This document shows, piece by piece, positions 21,771-29,945 of a stretch of DNA of 64,000 nucleotides. Location: NCBI RefSeq assembly GCF_032193765.1, contig NZ_JAVBIJ010000001.1, positions 1,860,001 to 1,924,000 on the forward strand, in the 5' to 3' direction. A program made the translations under genes and the position numbers. Origin of the DNA: Rhodoferax potami (GTDB lineage Bacteria; Pseudomonadota; Gammaproteobacteria; Burkholderiales; Burkholderiaceae_C). How positions within the stretch are numbered: the first letter of the stretch is position 1; each line of letters begins with the position of its first letter. The notes below the pieces were generated by a model. The model was not told where the DNA came from and did not search any database. It was given only the letters and a program-made list of their open reading frames with translations.

Positions 21771-22140
21771 GCTTTAGAGTAGCAGTCAATAGAGCGCTTT
21801 GTACTACGCTGCACTGTAAGTGCTTGATTTCCCAAAGAAAAAGGCCACTAACTATCTCTAGCTAGCGGCCTTTGTCAGAGGTAATGGTGGTGGGTGGTTG
21901 ACCACTCGGGAACTTTCTATTCGCACTCAATCATGCTAGCGGCTACTAGAGCGTGAATGCGAGGTAGAGACTTAGACCCAACCGATGTGGAAATCTTACA
22001 TCGACACACGTCACCGACACAAGTTCAAATCCGGTCGAGGGAATTGAACTCCAATCCACCGCTTGACTGCTCCCGGTAATGTAGACAAGCCTGCCCTCTC
22101 CAGTCTAAGCTTTGTCGGGTCAACTGCTGCCCCCTGCCTA
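21771..22140. other. non-coding stretch between IS copies
   Basis: There is no supportable protein gene. It contains the terminator-like hairpin listed separately and scattered tRNA-like phrases (for example GTTCAAATCC on + and GTTCCCGAGTGG on -) that do not fold into a cloverleaf. Because P4-type integrases usually sit beside a tRNA or tmRNA target, this may be the decayed attachment region of the older element; that is inference. Confidence 0.4.
21833..21873 (-). terminator. rho-independent terminator-like hairpin (minus strand)
   Basis: On the minus strand AAAGGCC pairs with GGCCTTT, and an inner CTAGCT pairs with AGTTAG (one wobble) around a 6-base loop, followed by the T-rich run TTCTTT. 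The + strand version has a poorer T tract. It would end leftward transcription entering from beyond 21.9 kb, where no gene is now recognisable. Confidence 0.6.
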
Positions 22141-22283
22141 TGTCAAACGCAGTTTCGATTTGATACAGCTGTCGAACGCAAACGCGGCATGGATTTGATA
22201 CACCGTTGTGTGGGGCGATTGTCTGTTTTGTCTTTGCTTGTCTTTCAAGCAGTCAGTGGCTCGCCACTGACTGCTTGGCGCCC

Positions 22284-24193
<1,910 letters not shown>

Positions 24194-24217
24194 CCATGGT
24201 TCGGATGGCTTGGCACG

Positions 24218-24307
24218 TTAGTCGAGGTGTATCAATTCCTCACCGCGTTTGCGTGTCATTTTCATACTGCGCGTGACATTGCCATTGAGAGTGAGTTTGA
24301 ATTTCAT
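24218..24307 (-). pseudogene. phage gene truncated by IS21 after nine codons
   Basis: An ATG at 24307 overlaps the preceding gene's stop as ATGA, the pattern used throughout this operon. It begins MKFKLTLNG before entering the IS21 right end at 24278. The frame then runs through IS sequence to a TAA at 24218. Only the first nine codons are phage DNA, so the original product is unknown. It shows that the phage operon once continued leftward. Confidence 0.7.
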
Positions 24308-24513
24308 GCCAGGAGCTCCTCGAATGCGATTGGATATGCCTCGCGAAATACCTGCGCAGGATCTGCGCCAGCCATCGTCTTGAGGTTAAAAACATGACGA
24401 CCGGAGACCTTTCCATCGGGATTAGTCACCAGCACCGTCATGCGCAGATTGCTGTCATCGAGCTGGACGACATCGACGTCATAGCCAGGCCGGGTTTGCA
24501 GATTCAGATTCAT
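24304..24513 (-). CDS. small phage protein of unknown function
   Basis: This 69-aa protein is coupled to the oxygenase-like gene upstream by an ATGA overlap. It shows a hydrophilic start (MNLNLQTRPGYDVDVVQLDD) and a beta-rich middle (LRMTVLVTNPDGKVSGRHVF), ending in a short helix. No cysteine is present and I recognise no family. Its position at the end of the fibre-oxygenase operon suggests a function linked to that module. Confidence 0.6.
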   Translation of the reverse strand: MNLNLQTRPGYDVDVVQLDDSNLRMTVLVTNPDGKVSGRHVFNLKTMAGADPAQVFREAYPIAFEELLA

Positions 24514-25187
24514 GAGATCTCTCCTTTAAGCTCGGTGTAGAGGTCAACATAGTTGTGCGAGGCCACCCGCAGGGTGACCACCAGAAGGGTTCGCTCCCCC
24601 TTAGCGTTGAAGGGATTGGTTTCGTGCCAGAGGCGCGAGGGATGCAGGACAACCAGGCCTGGTTCGGTTTCGATGTAGTGAACCTTTTCCCAAAATGGAA
24701 ACCCCGCCATCGGGCGGGGGTCCTGCAAGATGAGTTCACCGTCACCGACGGTCCAGTCGCGTGCGCTGGGAGGACTTCGCCCCTGACCGCAGTCCAGGTA
24801 CAGGCACAGCACATGGTCACAGGTATGGTGGTAATGGGGCTGCGCGCGCATGCCAGGCTGGTAGTGCACGGGGATGCAGCGCGCCTCGATCCTGAGATCC
24901 CTGGCATTGCGCACCCCATGTGCTCCCAGCAGGTAGTCGCGGTAGGTGTCTTCCACCCAACGCCGAAACCGATGCCAGACCGGGGGCGCATGCGATTCAT
25001 GCTCGGCATGAAACAGGTTCAGCTGCACGCGCAGCCGCACATCCACATCCGGCAACCCGTGCTCGGGCGGGTTAGCCTTATGGTTATGAAACCGCTCGAC
25101 AGTGAAGCGCCGAAGCGCATCCATCTCGTCAGGCGTCCAGGGCGCGGTGTCTTTCAGGACCGGGGTGGGCCACAGGTAGTCAATCAA
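24510..25187 (-). CDS. Fe(II)/2-oxoglutarate-oxygenase-like protein, third of three
   Basis: This 225-aa protein resembles the 2OG-FeII_Oxy_5 group (PF13759-like). The candidate iron and co-substrate residues are His in AQPHYHHTCDH (about 140), His in HPSRLWHETNPF (about 203) and Arg in GERTLLVVTLR (about 211), on a cupin-like strand pattern with GDGELILQDPRP between. The acidic member of the HxD/E motif is not clear. The start is a TTG at 25187 overlapping the previous stop (TTGA); a longer frame upstream lies in the previous gene and reads as nonsense. Substrate unknown; free metabolite, protein or glycan are all possible. Confidence 0.6.
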   Translation of the reverse strand: MIDYLWPTPVLKDTAPWTPDEMDALRRFTVERFHNHKANPPEHGLPDVDVRLRVQLNLFHAEHESHAPPVWHRFRRWVEDTYRDYLLGAHGVRNARDLRIEARCIPVHYQPGMRAQPHYHHTCDHVLCLYLDCGQGRSPPSARDWTVGDGELILQDPRPMAGFPFWEKVHYIETEPGLVVLHPSRLWHETNPFNAKGERTLLVVTLRVASHNYVDLYTELKGEIS

Positions 25188-25786
25188 GTTGCACCTCCCG
25201 ATCCCGACCCGACACCCACCTCCGAACCAAAAGCCACCGCGATGCGCAGAGCGTTGCAGTAACGGGACATGGGACGCGCGGCATGCGCCATGCAGCCATT
25301 GAGCTCCACCATCCGATTTGGTTTGACCAGCACGGCTGACTCGATCTCGCCCTGTGCATCGAGCACGACCAGGTCCCCGCCCCAGCCCGGATCCCACTCG
25401 GCCACGGGGTACCAGATCACGGATCTGGCCGTTTGCAGGAATTCGGCCGGGAAGTCCCTGTGCAGCGATGCCTCGTCGCCGAAGGCCTGCACATTGACCC
25501 ATAGCCGTGTTATCGAGCTGTCAGGAAAAAAGCGCTCCTTGACCTGCTGCGCTGCCATCGCCATGGGACCACCTCGGGCCACAAACGCATCGAACGTCAG
25601 CTCCGGACGCCAGGCCCCCGGGTCGTAGTGGTGCTTGCGGGTGCCAGGCAGCACGAAGTTGCGATGCCAGAACACACCAGGGGCTTCAGTATGGGCCTTC
25701 CAGCCGAACACCAGGGTCTGGCTCAGCAACCACTGCCGACACTCGGAGGCCAGCTCCGGTGAAATCAGGTCGTCAACTATGCGCAT
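25184..25786 (-). CDS. Fe(II)/2-oxoglutarate-oxygenase-like protein, second of three
   Basis: This 200-aa protein has the clearest dioxygenase signature of the three. An HxD motif is in EASLHRDFPAEF (about residue 109), the distal His in LNGCMAHAARPMSR (about 167) and the 2OG-binding Arg in CNALRIAVAFGS (about 180). Between them lies VIWYPVAEWDPGWGGDLVVL, the double-stranded beta-helix pattern of prolyl-4-hydroxylase-like enzymes. The start ATG 25786 has GGAG six bases upstream; a start at 25813 lacks this. It differs in subfamily from its two neighbours, so the trio is not a simple tandem duplication. Confidence 0.75.
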   Translation of the reverse strand: MRIVDDLISPELASECRQWLLSQTLVFGWKAHTEAPGVFWHRNFVLPGTRKHHYDPGAWRPELTFDAFVARGGPMAMAAQQVKERFFPDSSITRLWVNVQAFGDEASLHRDFPAEFLQTARSVIWYPVAEWDPGWGGDLVVLDAQGEIESAVLVKPNRMVELNGCMAHAARPMSRYCNALRIAVAFGSEVGVGSGSGGAT

Positions 25787-26372
25787 GGTGTTCTCCGGGA
25801 ATAGCTTCAACACGGAACTCGAAATGGATTTCCACGCTTGCTCGCGTGCCGTTGTAGGGGTAAGAGTGGTGGGCCAGATAGCTTGGGAACACCAGCAGCA
25901 TCCCGGGCTTGGGATGTATGATTTCCGATCGCCAGCCTTCCCATGGCAACCTGCGGCTGCCGTAGGCGCCGCTGGGGTTGATCAACACAAAAGCCCCGGA
26001 ATAGTCCTGCCGCGCCGGATCAGGTTTGGCATCGCCATCTACCCAGTAAATGGCCGACAGGTCCGTGTCTTCGGCATGCAGCGGGATGAATTGCCCAGGC
26101 TGGGTGATCACCTCACGGGCTGTTTGCCAGACAGGAACGCAGCTAAAGGTTTGCTCGATGGCCGCATGAACCCGAACCATGAGTGGGTCCAAGGCATCAG
26201 GCCAAGTGGTGTTTCCGATGAGCGACTCTCGGCTCTTTCGCGCCCAGGGTTGTCCATCCCGATTGAGCCTTTCATGAAATCCCATGGCAACTTCGATCAT
26301 TTGATCGCGCTGTACATCACCGAGGTGCAGGTATCCCTGGAAGATCCTTGCAGAAAACAGTTCGCGGATCAT
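25773..26372 (-). CDS. Fe(II)/2-oxoglutarate-oxygenase-like protein, first of three
   Basis: This 199-aa protein starts at ATG 26372, overlapping the previous stop as ATGA. It resembles PF13759-type oxygenases: the metal motif candidate is HAE in QFIPLHAEDTDLSAIYWVDG (about 105-124), with SGAFVLINPSG following, then PKPGMLLVFPSYLAHHSYPY with the distal His, and Arg in NGTRASVEIHFEF (about 181). Such genes occur in tailed phages but their substrates are mostly unknown. It lies directly after a virion protein gene and two genes after a Cys/Asn-rich fibre gene. Confidence 0.7.
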   Translation of the reverse strand: MIRELFSARIFQGYLHLGDVQRDQMIEVAMGFHERLNRDGQPWARKSRESLIGNTTWPDALDPLMVRVHAAIEQTFSCVPVWQTAREVITQPGQFIPLHAEDTDLSAIYWVDGDAKPDPARQDYSGAFVLINPSGAYGSRRLPWEGWRSEIIHPKPGMLLVFPSYLAHHSYPYNGTRASVEIHFEFRVEAIPGEHHAHS

Positions 26373-27175
26373 GAAAGCGTCACCTGCGCGTCGGCGCATC
26401 CGGGGTAGAACTTAAAGCCAGCCTTGAGGCGCACTGTGTCGCCTGCTGCAAGTCCCGTGGTCAGGACCGTTGCGGTTGTGGTGCCACTCTGTGTCTGGCG
26501 ACGGCTGATGGGCAGGTAGCCATTGATGCTTTCGAGGAACACTTCCGCATCGCGGGTGCTCACGTCACCAATGCCATCGAGCATGTGGACCGTAAACACG
26601 GCCGGATCTCCTGCTTTCACAGATGTTGGGGCCGTGACCCGCAGGTCCGGGAACTGCATTTCACGCACCTGAGCCGAGGACTGGTAGTCGGTCTGCTCCA
26701 CATCCGAAGAATCAACCCCTTCGACCAGGCAGCCACCGAGCGTCGGATGCAGATTCACTGTGACAAAGCACTCGTCAAACGGGCTGTCAGCAAAAGGCAC
26801 ATTGAAACCGGTCAGAAAGTTGCCGTTCCAGACATGCCCGGCAGCCTCAGGCGCGGTGAACCGCGTGGACAGTGTGTAGACGTACAGCGGCAAGGGGTCG
26901 ATGAGGCGTTTTTCTGCCCAGCGGTAACCCGTCATGAAGGACTGGCGATCGGACCAGCCTCGGTTGTTGCGCAGTTCGCGATAAGTGAAAACCTGCTCTG
27001 CCACCACCTGGTAGGAGTTGCCATTGACTTCAAAGTCTGGGGTCAGTCCCGAATCAGGCCTGTGACGCAAACCAAAACGCATGCGTACCTGCTCGGCGGT
27101 CTTGTCGATCAGGAGATGGATGGCGTAGTCCAGTGTGGTCGAGAGCTTGCCAGCGCGCACAAGAAAGACTTTCAT
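26369..27175 (-). CDS. probable virion protein with C-terminal Ig-like domain
   Basis: The product is 268 aa when started at ATG 27175, which has AAGGAG six bases upstream; the longer frame would read through the Cys-rich end of the preceding gene and is rejected. The N-terminal two thirds (MKVFLVRAGKLSTTLDYAIH onward) are unfamiliar. The last 75 residues (RVTAPTSVKAGDPAVFTVHM, later EVFLESINGYLPISRR and DTVRLKAGFKF) have the look of a bacterial Ig-like or Big fold common on phage tails. Placement between the Cys/Asn fibre and the oxygenases suggests a tail-surface component. Confidence 0.55.
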   Translation of the reverse strand: MKVFLVRAGKLSTTLDYAIHLLIDKTAEQVRMRFGLRHRPDSGLTPDFEVNGNSYQVVAEQVFTYRELRNNRGWSDRQSFMTGYRWAEKRLIDPLPLYVYTLSTRFTAPEAAGHVWNGNFLTGFNVPFADSPFDECFVTVNLHPTLGGCLVEGVDSSDVEQTDYQSSAQVREMQFPDLRVTAPTSVKAGDPAVFTVHMLDGIGDVSTRDAEVFLESINGYLPISRRQTQSGTTTATVLTTGLAAGDTVRLKAGFKFYPGCADAQVTLS

Positions 27176-27186
27176 GTGCATCTCCT

Positions 27187-28197
27187 TCAGCAGCAACCAC
27201 AACAGGCACAGTTGCAATTGCAATTTGTGCGGCAGTTGAAGGCCGTGTTGCCGCAGTTGCAGTTGGTGTAGCTGCCACAGTTGCAGTTGCAATTGCAGGC
27301 TCGGTACCAGCGGTGATACTCGCCCCCGCCAATTTCGTCTTGGGCCAGGTAGTAGGCGTCGTAGTTGTAGCCGGTGCTGGGCACAGCGTTGTAGGCGTAA
27401 GTCGTTCCTCCAGCGCCGTCGTATTGGGCCGAGTTGGCACAGTAGTTAAACCCCAAACCCCAGGTCCACCAGTTGGTATTGGAGGGTTTCCAATACGTAT
27501 TGCTTGCGCAGTTTCCTGTCGGCAAGATGCCGTTGCAGTTGCCTGCCAGATCGTCGTAGTACTGGTTGCTGCGTCCCATCTCGCCAATGTCCTGACCATC
27601 GTTCATGCGATAGCCGGTGTTGCGAGCGTTGTCCGCCGCCCCAGACTGTGACGAATAAATCACTGCACCAGTGCCCATGTACAGATGACCTGTCATCGTG
27701 TCACCGGCTTTGGCCAATCGACTCGACAAATCGATTGGTACGGTGGCGTTGCCAGTGGCATCCGGTGCGTTGCCATTGACTGAGCGCACAAAGGCTGTGG
27801 AGTCATAACCATCGAGCTTGTCAGCGTCGGCGGCTTTGGCCGTGATACCCAGGTATGTCGTGTTGTGGTTGTGCCCCAGCGCCGCATATGCGGCATCGTG
27901 GTTGTGTCCACTCAGTGCAAATCCGGTGGAGTCAATGCCGTCCAGCAGATCTGCATTGGCCACCTTGCCCACCGTGGCCGACAGGTCAATGACCATCTTC
28001 CACGTGACGGGACTGACCACGGTGAGGATGTAGAGCTTTTGCTCATCGGTCCTGAAACACGGCATACCCAGCTGCAGATTCACAGTTGGGAATGCCGTTC
28101 CACTGGAGAGTGACAACGCCGTCTTGTCATTGTTCAGGATCTGCGACAGCGAGTCCGAGAGCGTCGTCGTGGAAGGAATTTCGGTGTAGTTTTGCAT
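27187..28197 (-). CDS. tail fibre with Cys/Asn-repeat C-terminus
   Basis: This 336-aa fibre protein has an N-terminal attachment part, then repeated trimeric-fibre motifs: ALSGHNHDAAYAALGHNHNT (HxH motifs that bind metal in other fibres) and ADADKLDGYDSTAFVRS. Residues about 195-300 are Asn/Tyr/Trp/Gly-rich. The final 36 residues hold 14 Cys, mostly as Cys-Asn steps, in three blocks: RACNCNCNCGSYTNCNCG, NTAFNCRTNCNCNC and ACCGCC. Three more Cys lie between about 217 and 253. Such density could mean metal binding, an extensive disulfide or isopeptide-like lattice, or post-translational modification. The latter is worth testing given the oxygenase genes downstream. Confidence 0.75.
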   Translation of the reverse strand: MQNYTEIPSTTTLSDSLSQILNNDKTALSLSSGTAFPTVNLQLGMPCFRTDEQKLYILTVVSPVTWKMVIDLSATVGKVANADLLDGIDSTGFALSGHNHDAAYAALGHNHNTTYLGITAKAADADKLDGYDSTAFVRSVNGNAPDATGNATVPIDLSSRLAKAGDTMTGHLYMGTGAVIYSSQSGAADNARNTGYRMNDGQDIGEMGRSNQYYDDLAGNCNGILPTGNCASNTYWKPSNTNWWTWGLGFNYCANSAQYDGAGGTTYAYNAVPSTGYNYDAYYLAQDEIGGGEYHRWYRACNCNCNCGSYTNCNCGNTAFNCRTNCNCNCACCGCC

Positions 28198-28208
28198 TTA
28201 GTACCCTA

Positions 28209-29399
28209 TCAATACCCTTGGGCAACCCAAGAAATGGCTCCCGTTATGCGGGTTCCAGAGGTGTTTTCAAGAATGGCGGTGAAGCCGGTGGAAGAGACTG
28301 AACCGAGGATTCGGGGAATGGCGATGGTGGTGCCGCCTTTGAAGGTCAACGTGACTTCCGGTGCCACACGAAACTGCCTGGTGAAGACTACGGTCACGCC
28401 ATTGGCGGCTGTGACCACCTGCGCAGTGCCCCGGTCAAAGACATCGGGCACGTCCACCGTCACCCTCAGGCCATCGATGTAGCCACGGTCGGCATTGCTG
28501 GAAGTCAGAATCGCCCTGAAAAGCGCGCGCTGGTAGGTGTAGTCGCCCTGGATGAAATCCCGGAAGTTGGTGTACCCGGGGGGATGACCTGACTCCAGAA
28601 TGTCCATAAAGTCTTGCTCGGTGATCTCGGTGCTGGCAACGATCATGTCGCTGATGACACCATTGGCCCGGCGCCGGTACTGCTCGGCCAAGCTCAGGGC
28701 TTCACTGAGCTTCAGGGTCTGGGCCCGGCGAAACGCCTCGGCGATGGCAAAGCCTTCGCTGATGGCCAACCGATAAGCAACCGTTCGGCCCAGGCTTTCA
28801 GCAAACGAGAAGGCTTCGGCCACCCGTTTGACATTTGAGCGGGCCAGCGCATCACTCATCCCAAAGCTCTCGCTTTGAGGCTTGGTCATGGCCTTGGAAG
28901 GCTTTTCTGCAAAGCTCAGGTTTTCCGCGACGCGCAGGACGTAGGCAATGAGGTCCGTGTAGGTCTCAGCCAGCGCCAGCGTTTCGTACTTGCGCAGGGC
29001 CAGTTGCCTGGCCAGACCTTCGGCCACCTGAAACACCTCGAATACTGCCTTGGTACCGGAGCGGGCGTACTTCTCCGAGAAGGTCAGCGACTCCACAAAG
29101 CGCAGCACAAAGGCGATCAGGTCGGTGTAGGTCTCCACGAAGCTCAGGGTCTCGAACTTGCTGAGAGTGAGCGCCCGGCTGGGCTTTTCAGCCAAGGCCA
29201 GGGTCTCGGAACTTCGCTTGATACCCAGCTTCTGGGCGAGCTCTGCAAAGCTCAGGTCCGTAGCCACGCTCAGCGCGTAGACGGCCGGGTAAGCCGTTGA
29301 CCAGTTCTTGCCTGCCGTGGCACTGCCCCAGGTGAACGTGCCAGAGGTCCAGCTGTAGTTGGCCCCTGGGGAGCTGGAGACGTTGACGGTCTCGGCCAT
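28209..29399 (-). CDS. repeat-containing tail fibre protein
   Basis: This 396-aa protein has about ten imperfect repeats (residues about 62-250) built on E-x-L-x-F-A-E spaced 18 or 20 residues apart, for example ETLALAE, ETLSFVE, ESLTFSE, ENLSFAE and EALSLAE. A longer phrase, ETYTDLIAFVLR / ETYTDLIAYVLR, occurs twice. The C-terminal 60 residues (VTVVFTRQFRVAPEVTLTFK, ending ISWVAQGY) match the terminal receptor-facing domain of many phage tail fibres. The repeats probably form an extended shaft; repeat number may vary between relatives. Confidence 0.7.
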   Translation of the reverse strand: MAETVNVSSSPGANYSWTSGTFTWGSATAGKNWSTAYPAVYALSVATDLSFAELAQKLGIKRSSETLALAEKPSRALTLSKFETLSFVETYTDLIAFVLRFVESLTFSEKYARSGTKAVFEVFQVAEGLARQLALRKYETLALAETYTDLIAYVLRVAENLSFAEKPSKAMTKPQSESFGMSDALARSNVKRVAEAFSFAESLGRTVAYRLAISEGFAIAEAFRRAQTLKLSEALSLAEQYRRRANGVISDMIVASTEITEQDFMDILESGHPPGYTNFRDFIQGDYTYQRALFRAILTSSNADRGYIDGLRVTVDVPDVFDRGTAQVVTAANGVTVVFTRQFRVAPEVTLTFKGGTTIAIPRILGSVSSTGFTAILENTSGTRITGAISWVAQGY

Positions 29400-29412
29400 C
29401 TCAGGCGCCCGA

Positions 29413-29859
29413 TCAGCTCATGGTGAAGGTGAAGACGGCCGTGAGGCTGTCGTCCACACCCTTGTTCACCACCGGGAACACAACCCGGTCAAACATGATG
29501 CCCACCGAAGCGGCATTGAAAACACCTGCTTCCGTGAGCGCTCCAGTAGCGTCACCGGCCGGGTAGCTGGCTGTGAAGGTGAACACCTTGGTCCCAGCCG
29601 TGTGTGCATAGGTGGCCGCATTGCGCTTGATCTCGGTGACCAGCGCAGTCTGCGTGGCAGCGGCAGCAGTGGTGCCAGTACCCATTGCGATCCAACCCAT
29701 CACTCCAGGACGACTGGCCGAGTTGCCAATGGCATCGGCCACGAAGTCAAAGCCGCCGTTGACGATGATGTTGTCCTTGTGCACCACCTCGACATCGCCC
29801 GTGGGCTTGGCCAGCAGCAACGTGATCGAGCCCTTGATGCTCATGCCTTCTTCAATCAT
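29413..29859 (-). CDS. phage tail-tip-associated protein of unknown function
   Basis: The product is 148 aa from ATG 29859 (MIEEGMSIKG); the long upstream extension of the frame overlaps the J gene and lacks protein character. It is beta-rich and glycine/alanine-rich, with NIIVNGGFDFVADAIGNSAS, GWIAMGTGTTAAA and a C-terminal VDDSLTAVFTFTMS. Similar small proteins follow gpJ in siphophages and are called tail fibre or structural proteins. No catalytic motif is seen. Confidence 0.55.
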   Translation of the reverse strand: MIEEGMSIKGSITLLLAKPTGDVEVVHKDNIIVNGGFDFVADAIGNSASRPGVMGWIAMGTGTTAAAATQTALVTEIKRNAATYAHTAGTKVFTFTASYPAGDATGALTEAGVFNAASVGIMFDRVVFPVVNKGVDDSLTAVFTFTMS

Positions 29860-29945
29860 GGAGTTTTCCGTTTCTTTAAACAAAACGGGCGCTGCACCTT
29901 TCGATACAACGCCCGGGATAGTGGGAATGAGAACTAAGTTTTGGT

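Noticed and set aside
21990..22060. tRNA/tmRNA-like phrases (GTTCAAATCC, GGGAATTGAACTCC on +, GTTCCCGAGTGG on -)
   Set aside because: Neighbouring bases do not form T- or D-stems and no acceptor stem or anticodon arm can be drawn; possibly a decayed attachment target, not an RNA gene.
24555..25262. Plus-strand open frames across the oxygenase genes (also 25635-26408 and 26585-27271)
   Set aside because: The opposite frames carry coupled starts, ribosome sites and dioxygenase motifs; the plus frames show none.
25188..25502. Upstream extension of the third oxygenase-like frame to 25502
   Set aside because: It overlaps the previous oxygenase gene entirely and gives Gly/Arg-rich nonsense; the TTG at 25187 forms the same stop-start overlap used elsewhere in the operon.
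27187..27295. EGF-type Asp/Asn hydroxylation sites in the Cys/Asn tail
   Set aside because: The C-x-[DN]-x4-[FY]-x-C consensus is not met in the tail, so a direct parallel to eukaryotic aspartyl hydroxylase is not supported.
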